Assembly: GCA_017577345.1 (NCBI GenBank)
Contig: PITX01000060.1
Span: 1-7,506 of the forward strand
Length of the DNA: 7,506 nt
Direction of reading: 5' to 3'
Source: Clostridiales bacterium
Lineage (GTDB): Bacteria; Bacillota; Clostridia; Oscillospirales; Oscillospiraceae
The notes under the pieces are model-generated. The model was given only the letters and a program-made list of their open reading frames with translations, made no database searches and had not been told where the DNA came from. A program made the translations under genes and the position numbers. Shown here one piece after another: positions 1 to 5,480 of the stretch (positions within the stretch are counted from its first letter, which is position 1; each line of letters begins with the position of its first letter).

Positions 1-1412
1 ACGCCGCACTGCGCGGCAAAGTATGCCGCAGACCGCTCGTTGTCGCCCGTCAGCATGACCGTTTTCCCAATGCCTTGCGCATACAGGGTCTGCAGGGTTT
101 CCGCCGCTCCCTCGCGCAGAGTGTCTGCAATCAAAATCATCCCGAGGTAGGCACCGTCATAGGCAACATAGATCACCGTGCCGGACTGATCGTTTTCATC
201 CGGCTCAATTCCGTTTTCACGCATCAGCCGCGCATTTCCGATAAGTGCAGTCTTTCCGTCAATTTCCGCCGTGATGCCATAGCCCGGAAGCTCTCGGATA
301 TTCCGCGCTTCGCCCTGCATCTCCGGATACGCCTCGGATATTGCCTGTGCGACCGGATGATTTGAATATTGCTCGCACATCGCCGCAATGCGCAGAAGCT
401 CCTCTTTTGTTCCTGCTGCGCACTTTACCTCCTGCACGGAAAAGCTTCCCTCCGTCAATGTTCCGGTCTTATCAAAAACCAGGGTTTTCGTTTGCGCAAG
501 CTGCTCCAGTACGACGCCGCCCTTGACCACGATGCCGAGCCTCGCCGACGCACCCATGCCGGAAAAGAAGCTGAGCGGTACGGAGATCACAAGCGCACAC
601 GGGCAGGAAATGACAAGGAAGGTCAGTGCTCTGGTAATCCACCCTGCAAACGGCTGATGAAGCAGCAGCGGCGGCAGAACGGCAAGCAAAACTGCCGCAC
701 CGATCACAGAGGGTGTATAATAGCGGGCGAATTTCGTGATCATCCGCTCAGTCTGTGCCTTCTTTTCCGCCGCATTCTCCACAAGTGTCAGAATCCTTGC
801 GACCGTTGACTGCTCATAAGCACTTTCTGCGCGGATCTTCAGCACGCCGCTTAAATTGACACTGCCCGAAATGACCTGCATTCCGGCGCAGACATCGACA
901 GGCATCGCCTCGCCCGTCACCTTGGAGGTGTCAAGGGAAGCCTCGCCCTCGATGATCACGCCGTCCGTCGGGATGCGCTCTCCTGCCCGAACGAGCAGAA
1001 TGTCACCGATGCAGACCTCCTCCGGCTCTGCGGAAATCTCCTCGCCATCCCGCAGCACCGTTGCCGTGTCAGGGCGAATATCCATCAGGCTGCTGATCGA
1101 ACGCCGTGAGCGTTCCACCGCCAGCATTTCAAACAGCTCGCCGATCTGGAAGAACAGCATGACTGCAGCGGCCTCGATCCATTCCTGCATGACAAGGGCG
1201 CAGCAGGTCGCAAGTGCCATCAGAAATTTTTCATCAAAGATCTGACCGCGCAGAATATTGCGTATCGCAGACCATAAAACATCATAGCCGACGATCCCCC
1301 ACGCGGCGATCATGCAGCCTGCACGCCACCGGTCGCGGAGAAGCAGCCCGAACAGGAAGACCGCAAGTGCCGCAATAATGCGGAACAGCAGTTTTTTCTG
1401 CCTGCGTGTCAT
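1..1412 (-). CDS. cadA: P1B-type heavy-metal ATPase (Zn/Cd/Pb efflux), C-terminus cut off by window edge
   Basis: This is an inner-membrane pump that uses ATP to export soft divalent metals (Zn, Cd, Pb). The 470 visible residues contain, in order: N-terminal membrane helices; the actuator loop motif TGE at 166-168; the transmembrane metal-site motif CPC at 270-272 (in SCPCALVIS); the phosphorylation motif DKTGT with Asp314; the SNHP nucleotide-site motif with His352; and TGDN at 455-458. The end of the P-domain and the last helices lie beyond position 1. The CPC context and the conserved block near 60-115 match the CadA/ZntA branch rather than the copper branch; exact metal preference is inferred. 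Unusually there is no N-terminal HMA domain: the protein starts directly with a short basic stretch and the first helix, and the HMA is the preceding gene. ATG is chosen because it overlaps the upstream stop as ATGA, with GAGG 7 nt upstream; coupled translation is likely. Confidence 0.95.
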   Translation of the reverse strand, partial: MTRRQKKLLFRIIAALAVFLFGLLLRDRWRAGCMIAAWGIVGYDVLWSAIRNILRGQIFDEKFLMALATCCALVMQEWIEAAAVMLFFQIGELFEMLAVERSRRSISSLMDIRPDTATVLRDGEEISAEPEEVCIGDILLVRAGERIPTDGVIIEGEASLDTSKVTGEAMPVDVCAGMQVISGSVNLSGVLKIRAESAYEQSTVARILTLVENAAEKKAQTERMITKFARYYTPSVIGAAVLLAVLPPLLLHQPFAGWITRALTFLVISCPCALVISVPLSFFSGMGASARLGIVVKGGVVLEQLAQTKTLVFDKTGTLTEGSFSVQEVKCAAGTKEELLRIAAMCEQYSNHPVAQAISEAYPEMQGEARNIRELPGYGITAEIDGKTALIGNARLMRENGIEPDENDQSGTVIYVAYDGAYLGMILIADTLREGAAETLQTLYAQGIGKTVMLTGDNERSAAYFAAQCG

Positions 1413-1630
1413 GCGAGGACCTCGCAGTCCGGCTCCACTTTACGGATGAGCTTCCTGATCGCCGCGAGCGTTGCCGCTTCATCCGTGCCGTCAGCATAAT
1501 TGACCGTCATTTTCTGCGTCAGGAAGCTGACCGTTGCGCTCTCCACCTCGGGCAGCTTATTGATCGCATTCTCCATTTTTGCCGCGCAGTTCGCGCAGTC
1601 AAGATCTTTCAAACGGTATGTCTTTTTCAT
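1409..1630 (-). CDS. Free-standing HMA (heavy-metal-associated) domain protein, 73 aa
   Basis: A small soluble metal-binding protein with a ferredoxin-like HMA fold. The metal site is DCANC, Cys12 and Cys15, followed by the typical helix AAKMENAINKLPEVESATVSF and a closing strand. The Asp directly before the first Cys is typical of Zn/Cd/Pb-type HMA domains of ZntA and CadA, whereas copper chaperones usually have other residues there. It spans one HMA domain and nothing else. It probably hands metal to, or regulates, the ATPase encoded next, replacing the N-terminal domain that pump lacks. The start is the ATG at 1630: GAGGAGG lies 6 nt upstream. An in-frame TTG at 1645 would sit on top of that ribosome site and is rejected. 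The gene begins 1 nt after the arsR stop and its own stop overlaps the ATPase start. Confidence 0.9.
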   Translation of the reverse strand: MKKTYRLKDLDCANCAAKMENAINKLPEVESATVSFLTQKMTVNYADGTDEAATLAAIRKLIRKVEPDCEVLA

Positions 1631-1631
1631 G

Positions 1632-1967
1632 TTAATCCTCCTCAATATGTTCCTTTGCCATGCCGATGATCGTCTTTACATGAGCATCCGCCAGCATATA
1701 ATATGCCTTTCTACCCTCTCGGCGGCAACGCACCAGCTTTGCCTGCTTCAAAAGCCTGAGCTGGTGAGATACCGCGGAAATGCTCATCTCCACCTTTTCA
1801 CAGATCTGCGAAACATTCAGCTCGTTTTCAAACATCGCATACAGAATGCGGATGCGCGTAGAGTCGCCGAACACCTTGAACAGCTCCGCCATGTCAAACA
1901 GCGTTTCCTCATCCGGCTCCCCGAAAACCTCATAGTATTTTGCTTTTTGCGCTATTTTCCGGTTCAT
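1632..1967 (-). CDS. ArsR/SmtB-family metal-responsive repressor
   Basis: A winged-helix dimeric repressor that leaves DNA on binding metal. The core reads FGDSTRIRIL (helix entry), then NVSQICEKVEMSISAVSHQ (recognition helix-turn-helix), then a wing with RREGRKAYY. Near the C-terminus is DAH...EHIEE: Asp, His at +2, His at +13 and Glu at +16. That spacing matches the alpha-5 zinc site of SmtB (D104, H106, H117, E120) and CzrA. The alpha-3 cysteine box ELCVCD of ArsR/CadC is replaced by ELNVSQIC, so Zn (or Co) sensing is more likely than arsenite; Cd/Pb sensing cannot be excluded. It is first gene of the pump operon and its likely operator covers the operon start. I chose the ATG at 1967 (AAGG 6 nt upstream, 111 aa); an ATG at 1988 (118 aa) has only a weak, distant ribosome site but remains possible. 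Confidence 0.93.
   Translation of the reverse strand: MNRKIAQKAKYYEVFGEPDEETLFDMAELFKVFGDSTRIRILYAMFENELNVSQICEKVEMSISAVSHQLRLLKQAKLVRCRREGRKAYYMLADAHVKTIIGMAKEHIEED
1637..1643 (-). promoter_or_regulatory. Ribosome binding site of the HMA gene
   Basis: GAGGAGG, 6 nt before the ATG at 1630. It lies within the last codons of the arsR gene (the Glu-Glu-Asp end), so the two genes are packed without space. It decides the HMA start over the upstream in-frame TTG. Confidence 0.85.
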
Positions 1968-2040
1968 GTTCTGCCTTTTCCTCTCCATCGTATTTTGCTT
2001 CTCTTTCCTTATATTCGGCTTTCAAATTTCTACAGCTTCG

Positions 2041-2066
2041 ATTGCTCATTTTTATATTTGAGCAAT
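2041..2066. repeat. 8-bp inverted repeat, third operator-like half-site in the arsR leader
   Basis: ATTGCTCA at 2041-2048 is the exact reverse complement of TGAGCAAT at 2059-2066, with a 10-bp AT-only spacer. The right arm is also the left half of the main palindrome, so the region carries three related half-sites whose two centres lie 12 bp apart. It could be a second, weaker repressor site, or a hairpin at the very 5' end of the mRNA. Confidence 0.6.
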
Positions 2067-2079
2067 TGTTCAACTATAA
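2052..2079. promoter_or_regulatory. ArsR/SmtB-type operator (28-bp near-perfect palindrome)
   Basis: The two 14-bp halves are TTATATTTGAGCAA and TTGTTCAACTATAA. Thirteen of 14... counted strictly, 12 of the 14 base pairs match (mismatched pairs 2057/2074 and 2062/2069). The TTGA...TTCAA core flanked by AT-rich ends resembles the 12-2-12 operators bound by SmtB/CzrA/CadC repressors. It starts at the edge of the -10 box and covers the expected transcription start near 2072, which suits simple blockage of RNA polymerase by the adjacent repressor. Confidence 0.85.
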
Positions 2080-2107
2080 TAATATGGTATAGCTGTTGAT
2101 TTGTCAA
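2079..2107 (-). promoter_or_regulatory. Sigma-A type promoter of the metal efflux operon
   Basis: Reading the minus strand, -35 TTGACA (2107-2102, perfect consensus) and -10 TATTAT (2084-2079) are separated by 17 bp. Transcription should start about 7 nt further, near 2072, inside the palindromic operator, giving a leader of roughly 85-105 nt before arsR. A strong promoter with a tight operator is typical of a metal-inducible efflux system. Confidence 0.85.
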
Positions 2108-2120
2108 GTGGGAATTATTC

Positions 2121-2396
2121 TCAGTTCTTTGCCGCCTCGTCCACCATCTGACGGAGCTGCTCGGTCTCCTCCTCGGTCGCTGTGCCGTCGCGGTACTTCT
2201 CGGCAATGGAAAGATATTCTGCACCGTCATCGATAGAAAAACTCTGCTTGATATCTTCCCCATCCTGTGGTATCATTTTATTAGAAGCAAATGCTGTGGG
2301 TGAGTTTACATCCGATGTATCGGGTGCGGCCACCGTTCCAGTATCTGCTTCTATTTTTATTGTAAATGTGCTCCCATCAGATGCCATTACTTGCAT
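2121..2396 (-). CDS. C-terminal fragment of the broken polyvalent protein
   Basis: A 91-codon open frame beginning at an ATG that overlaps the stop of the 401-codon fragment by 10 nt, in a different frame. Sense continues upstream of that ATG (VSDKHRVHS), so the ATG is probably not a true start. Content: a beta-like stretch ASDGSTFTIKI, a Ser/Asn/Asp-rich linker, FSIDDGAEYLSIAEKY, and a charged helix ending EETEQLRQMVDEAAKN. The FSIDDG segment resembles FSVEDD at the other end of the remnant, as linkers between modules of such proteins often do. No ribosome site is evident. It ends about 14 bp from the -35 box of the efflux operon. Expression is doubtful. Confidence 0.45.
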   Translation of the reverse strand: MQVMASDGSTFTIKIEADTGTVAAPDTSDVNSPTAFASNKMIPQDGEDIKQSFSIDDGAEYLSIAEKYRDGTATEEETEQLRQMVDEAAKN

Positions 2397-3592
2397 AGAG
2401 TGTACTCTGTGCTTGTCAGAAACATTACTGCAACGGCGACTTTTCCTACTTCACCGTTTTCAACAATTCTGCCAGCGAAAGTTATTGTTGCTGCGTCCGC
2501 ATTTCTCGTATCGAACACCTTATCCGCAGTCAGATATACGGCGTACATAGCGCTCGGATCGTCGCGCTTCGCGTACCTCTGCGCGTACTGTTCCTGCTCC
2601 GTGAAGTATTGCCAGTTTTTGAATACTTCAAAGCCGCCGCCGTTCTTTGCTCCGTGGTAGAACACTCTCGGCGTTCCGTCATCATTCAGCAGCACAGGAT
2701 TTACTTCTTTTGCCGGCGTGAAATCTCCATCGTATCGCTTGACAAATAAATACAAACCTGCTAAATTGTTTATGAAGGTAGTTGATTTATCATCGGTTAA
2801 GCCTCCGTCTTCGGAGAGAACACCGTTAGGTAAATCAGCTATCTTTTCTATGTCTTTCAGCTGGTATGCTCTAACAAACGGATCTCCGCCATTATTAGGC
2901 ACTGCTTCTTCTACAAAGAGCTTTAATAAATAGAAATTACCGTTCATTTCGTACACTGAATACATGCTGTGCATGAATGCGGTATTCTCCATTTTGCTGT
3001 TGCTGTCTTTTACCGAAACAACTGTATCAAAAAGGATTGCATTTTTTACTATTTGTTCTAACGATTTTGCGCTTCTGAGATCAACTTCTCCAGCATTGAT
3101 CGCACGCCGGATTTCAAGGCTGTCATTTCTTCCTCTGGCGGTGTCTCTTCCTGTTCCTTGCGGAACTCTGCCACCTTGCTCATCGGCACCCAGACCTGCA
3201 TTCCGTTCCGTGCTGTCATTAATACCTTCTGCTCTGCCATTATCTATACCTCCGATGTTGTTTTCCGGTGCAGTCATCTGCGCCGGTGTTTTTCTGGTAT
3301 CACCGTTTTGCGTGTCGGTCAAAATTGCCCGTGTGTTGTTGATGACCTTCTGCAGACCGATCTCTGTATCGTACCCTTCCTGCGCATTCATCAAGCCGAG
3401 TGCCTGCGCATTCTGCACATTCATCATTGCGTCTTCTGCCGTTTTCAGAAGCTGCGCCGCGCGATTGCGATCCTGCAGTTGCCCGGACTGCTCCATCTGC
3501 CGATGCAGCTCCATTACGCTCTGCGCATCCTCCGCCGATGTTTCCGGCGTGAAGCTCATGCTGTCCACGGCCGGTCCTGCCCGCTGCGGCAC
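2387..3592 (-). CDS. Central fragment of the polyvalent protein: LPD-like domain plus truncated ADP-ribosyltransferase-like domain
   Basis: A 401-codon open frame (GTG at 3592, no clear ribosome site; sense extends upstream of it as AATAAESVPQRAG). Residues 20-95 are helical and Gln/Ala-rich (NAQALGLMNAQEGYDT). Residues 110-160 form a Gly/Asp-rich linker. Residues 175-295 look like a large-polyvalent-protein-associated (LPD) domain: AILFDTVVSV, MYSVYEMNGNFYLLKLFV, FINNLAGLYLFVKRYDGDF. Residues 298-365 match the beginning of ART-PolyVal ADP-ribosyltransferases: TPRVFYHGAK, YFTEQEQYAQRY, YAVYLTADKVFDTRNAD. After DTRNAD the usual second half of that fold is absent and different sequence follows (ITFAGRIVENGEVGKVAVAV), so the domain is probably non-functional. 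The frame then runs out of sense at a likely frameshift. Probably one piece of a pseudogene. Confidence 0.55.
   Translation of the reverse strand: MPQRAGPAVDSMSFTPETSAEDAQSVMELHRQMEQSGQLQDRNRAAQLLKTAEDAMMNVQNAQALGLMNAQEGYDTEIGLQKVINNTRAILTDTQNGDTRKTPAQMTAPENNIGGIDNGRAEGINDSTERNAGLGADEQGGRVPQGTGRDTARGRNDSLEIRRAINAGEVDLRSAKSLEQIVKNAILFDTVVSVKDSNSKMENTAFMHSMYSVYEMNGNFYLLKLFVEEAVPNNGGDPFVRAYQLKDIEKIADLPNGVLSEDGGLTDDKSTTFINNLAGLYLFVKRYDGDFTPAKEVNPVLLNDDGTPRVFYHGAKNGGGFEVFKNWQYFTEQEQYAQRYAKRDDPSAMYAVYLTADKVFDTRNADAATITFAGRIVENGEVGKVAVAVMFLTSTEYTLCK
3058..3240 (-). CDS. Possible small protein, 60 aa, nested in the remnant in another frame
   Basis: ATG at 3240 preceded by GGAGG with an 8-nt gap, the best ribosome site in the remnant. 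The product is acidic-helical: a short start KVLMTARNGMQVWVPMSKV that looks like a beta hairpin, then FRKEQEETPPEEEMTALKS and a C-terminal helix SMLEKLISEAQNR. It has no signal peptide or membrane segment. Third codon positions are mostly G/C in this frame, whereas in the overlapping frame they fall on A/T-rich positions, which favours this frame as the coded one for this stretch. Similar small proteins beginning MAE-K-(V/I)-x-M-x-A-(R/K)-NGM occur, as far as I recall, in clostridial phage gene clusters. No function can be assigned. It may be a genuine gene, a relic of one, or chance. Confidence 0.45.
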   Translation of the reverse strand: MAEQKVLMTARNGMQVWVPMSKVAEFRKEQEETPPEEEMTALKSGVRSMLEKLISEAQNR

Positions 3593-3861
3593 GCTTTCCG
3601 CCGCCGTTGCTGCAGTGACGCATCCCGCGCCCTGCGTTCGATTTCCGCCGTGGCGATCGCGCCGTAGTCCGTTCCGGACTGTTCCCGTTTCGGCAGGAAG
3701 CTCCTGCCGCGCTCGGTCGGCTCATTCTCCGCCGCGTCCCGCTGCACTGCTCTGTCGTAGTCCTCATCCAGCTCCCTCGCATCGTCCTCGACGGAGAATT
3801 TTTCGTCACCCTCCGCCGTGTACCGCCCGTAAGCAGGAAGCCGTTGAGTTTTGCCGGAGTT
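3556..3861 (-). pseudogene. Upstream fragment of the polyvalent protein, no start
   Basis: The frame here reads LPAYGRYTAEGDEKFSVED, then acidic helix-forming sequence (DDARELDEDYDRAVQRDAAENE) and IERRARDASLQQR. It falls into Arg/Cys-rich nonsense after the CGG run at 3598-3606 before a stop at 3556. The frame stays open as far as 3987, but that part lies opposite the dus promoter and gene and is not coding. No ribosome site or promoter precedes it. Confidence 0.5.
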
Positions 3862-3872
3862 TGTGCTATACT
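3844..3872 (+). promoter_or_regulatory. Sigma-A type promoter of the dus-sigma-anti-sigma-M23 operon
   Basis: TTGAGT (3844-3849), 17 bp, TATACT (3867-3872). Transcription should start near 3879, so the leader would be only about 13 nt and begins almost at the ribosome site GAGGTGAT (3879-3886). The usual housekeeping form suggests constitutive basal expression of the sigma factor downstream. Confidence 0.75.
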
Positions 3873-3891
3873 CCTTATGAGGTGATAAGCG

Positions 3892-4857
3892 ATGCAATTT
3901 CTCGGGCACACTCTGTCCGGCAGCGTTTTCCTTGCACCGATGGCAGGAGTGACAGACTTTGCCTACCGCACGGTCTGTGCACGGCACGGTGCCGCCGTTA
4001 CGGTAACGGAGATGGTCTCCTCCCGTGCTTTGGTCTATCAGGATAAAAAAAGCAGATCGCTCCTGCGGAAAAACGAAGGCTCCCTTTGCGGCGCGCAGAT
4101 TTTCGGCAAAGATCCGGAAATCATGGCGGAGGCGGCGAAGCTTGCACTGGAATGCAGCGGCTGTGATTTCATTGACATCAACATGGGCTGCCCGATGCCG
4201 AAGATCGCAAATAACGGCGACGGCAGTGCTTTAATGAAAGACCCGGCACTTGCAGGAAGAATTGTCCGCGCGGTAAAGGACGCTGTAACCGTACCTGTCA
4301 CGGTGAAAACGCGGCTCGGCTGGGACAAGGGCAGTATCAATATTGTCCCCTTTGCACAGGTGCTGGAGGAAAACGGTGCAGACGCGATCGCTGTTCACGG
4401 ACGCACAAAGTCTATGCTCTACGCTGGAAATGCCGATTGGGACACCATCAAGAAGGTTACAGAAGCTGTTTCCGTTCCGGTGATCGCAAACGGTGATATT
4501 TTCACGCCGCAGGACATTCTGCGCTGCCGGATGCACAGCGGTGCTTCCCTTTTCATGGTCGGCAGAGCCGCGTTTGGTGACCCGTGGGTGTTTGCACAGC
4601 TCAATGCCGCTTTGGAGGGGAGCGAAATTCCGGCACTTCCCTGCCTTGCGGAGCGGATGGAGACTGCGCTTTCACAGTTTTCTCTTGCCTGTGAGGATAA
4701 AGGAGAACACATTGCATGTCTGGAGGCAAGGAAGCATTTTGCGTGGTATTTGCGCGGTGTACCGCACAGCGCATACTATAAGGATCAGATTTCCCGGCTG
4801 TCCACGCCGGAGGAAGTACAGACGGTCGCAAAAGCGATCATTCGGGATCTGAGGTGA
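3892..4857 (+). CDS. dusB: tRNA-dihydrouridine synthase, DusB type
   Basis: A cytoplasmic FMN enzyme that reduces uridine to dihydrouridine in tRNA D-loops using NADPH. The 321 residues cover the full family length. Motifs in order: LAPMAGVTD (14-22, FMN binding at the barrel start), QIFGKDPE (69-76), DINMGCPMPKI (95-105) with catalytic Cys100, GSALM (111-115), KTRLGW (139-144), HGRT (169-172, FMN phosphate side), IANGDI (198-203) and VGRAAFGDPWVF (223-234), then the C-terminal helical tRNA-binding domain with EARKHFAWYLRG. Start ATG 3892 has GAGGTGAT 5 nt upstream. It is first gene of the operon, and its stop overlaps the GTG of the sigma gene. The subfamily (DusB rather than another bacterial Dus) is inferred from overall similarity. 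Confidence 0.95.
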   Translation: MQFLGHTLSGSVFLAPMAGVTDFAYRTVCARHGAAVTVTEMVSSRALVYQDKKSRSLLRKNEGSLCGAQIFGKDPEIMAEAAKLALECSGCDFIDINMGCPMPKIANNGDGSALMKDPALAGRIVRAVKDAVTVPVTVKTRLGWDKGSINIVPFAQVLEENGADAIAVHGRTKSMLYAGNADWDTIKKVTEAVSVPVIANGDIFTPQDILRCRMHSGASLFMVGRAAFGDPWVFAQLNAALEGSEIPALPCLAERMETALSQFSLACEDKGEHIACLEARKHFAWYLRGVPHSAYYKDQISRLSTPEEVQTVAKAIIRDLR

Positions 4858-5480
4858 TCGAAATAGACGAGAAAAAAATAATAAAACGCGCTGCCGAAGG
4901 TGATCCGGATGCTTTTGAGCAGCTTGTTCGGGGCTATCAGACACCGATCTACAACCTCTGCCTCCGTATGACCGGAAATCCGGAGGATGCCGCCGATCTG
5001 TCGCAGGAGTCGTTCCTCAAGGCATGGCGAAGCCTCGGCAGCTTTCAGTTTGAGTCCTCTTTTTCTACATGGCTCTACCGACTTGCCTCTAACACCTGTC
5101 TGGATCATCTGCGCAGTATCAAGCGTCATCCGCAGGTATCACTGACTGTCGAGGATTCGGACGGTGAAACGCAGACGATGGATTTCCCGGACGCTGCACC
5201 GACACCGGAGGAAGCCGCCATAACCAAAGAGGATAATGAACGCTTAGCGCAGGCGATGCAGGAATTGGACGAACAACAGCGGCAGATTCTGACCCTGCGT
5301 GTGATCAACGATTTAAGCTACGCGGAGATTGCTGAAATTCTGAATACTAAAGAAGGTACGGTCAAGTCGAGGCTCTCCCGTACCCGCGATGCCTTGCGAA
5401 AAAAGCTACTTCAAAGTGGGAACAATCCGGCATCTCCTGCGTCTAAAAAACAGGAAGGAGGCGGCGGATTTGAACTGTGA
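4854..5480 (+). CDS. ECF-type RNA polymerase sigma factor (SigW/RpoE-like), 208 aa
   Basis: A group 4 sigma factor that directs RNA polymerase to envelope-stress promoters when freed from its anti-sigma. Sigma-2 spans about 22-91: DAADLSQESFLKAW (45-58, core binding region 2.2) and FSTWLYRLASNTCLDHLR (70-87, regions 2.3-2.4, melting and -10 reading). An acidic linker (100-125) contains FPDAAPTPEEA. Sigma-4 spans about 131-185, with helix-turn-helix YAEIAEILNTKEGTVKSRLSR reading the -35. A Gly/Ser-rich tail ends GGGGFEL. The GTG start (4854-4856) overlaps the dus TGA as GTGA and has no strong ribosome site, so expression probably depends on translation of dus. The next gene is its anti-sigma, overlapping by 11 nt. 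Target promoters cannot be told from this window. Confidence 0.94.
   Translation: MIEIDEKKIIKRAAEGDPDAFEQLVRGYQTPIYNLCLRMTGNPEDAADLSQESFLKAWRSLGSFQFESSFSTWLYRLASNTCLDHLRSIKRHPQVSLTVEDSDGETQTMDFPDAAPTPEEAAITKEDNERLAQAMQELDEQQRQILTLRVINDLSYAEIAEILNTKEGTVKSRLSRTRDALRKKLLQSGNNPASPASKKQEGGGGFEL
5455..5472 (+). promoter_or_regulatory. Ribosome binding site and TTG start of the anti-sigma gene
   Basis: AAGGAGG (5455-5461), 8 nt, then TTG at 5470. A strong ribosome site offsets the weak start codon. All of it lies inside the last codons of the sigma gene, which encode its Gly-rich tail. It rejects an upstream in-frame start at 5389 that would lie well inside the sigma sigma-4 domain. Confidence 0.8.

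Larger units (their letters stand above)
2121..3861 (-). pseudogene. Broken mobile-element 'polyvalent protein' gene (phage/ICE remnant)
   Basis: One long minus-strand coding region can be followed through all three frames. Frame one runs from about 3861 (LPAYGRY, FSVEDDARELDEDYD) to about 3605. It shifts at the CGG-repeat run 3598-3606: one extra G there would restore RAAESVPQRAG and continue into frame two. Frame two holds an LPD-like domain (about 3070-2708) and an ART-PolyVal-like domain start (about 2701-2498). A second shift near 2421-2426 leads to frame three (VSDKHRVHSMQVMASDG), ending at 2121. There is no credible start: the beginning is lost at the dus promoter side. Large polyvalent proteins are encoded by prophages and conjugative elements. 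The family call comes from remembered motifs and is moderately sure; the disrupted state is seen directly. Either shift could be a sequencing error. Confidence 0.65.

Noticed and set aside
1413..1425. Palindrome GCGAGG-A-CCTCGC before the ATPase start
   Set aside because: It includes the ribosome site, but the loop is too short for the full stem and only about 4 bp could form, so no regulatory claim is made.
1500..2099. 199-codon plus-strand open frame
   Set aside because: It is antisense to the clear HMA and arsR genes and their promoter; hydrophobic composition comes from the reverse reading of A/G-rich codons.
2085..3860. Possible attachment-site direct repeats at the two ends of the remnant
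   Set aside because: Only short AT-rich likeness (GTTGAT/GTTGAG beside the two -35 boxes) was found, which promoter consensus alone explains.
3862..3987. Upstream extension of the minus-strand remnant frame
   Set aside because: This part is opposite the dus promoter and the first dus codons; the Cys/His-rich sequence is a mirror of dus, not a zinc finger.
2964..4046. 360-codon plus-strand open frame
   Set aside because: It lies opposite the polyvalent remnant and runs into the true dus gene in another frame; the product is Ser/Cys/Arg/Pro-rich without domain features, and no ribosome site is seen.
5389..5469. Longer N-terminus for the anti-sigma factor
   Set aside because: It would overlap the end of the sigma-4 domain coding region by about 90 nt, lacks a ribosome site and lies before the start of anti-sigma homology.
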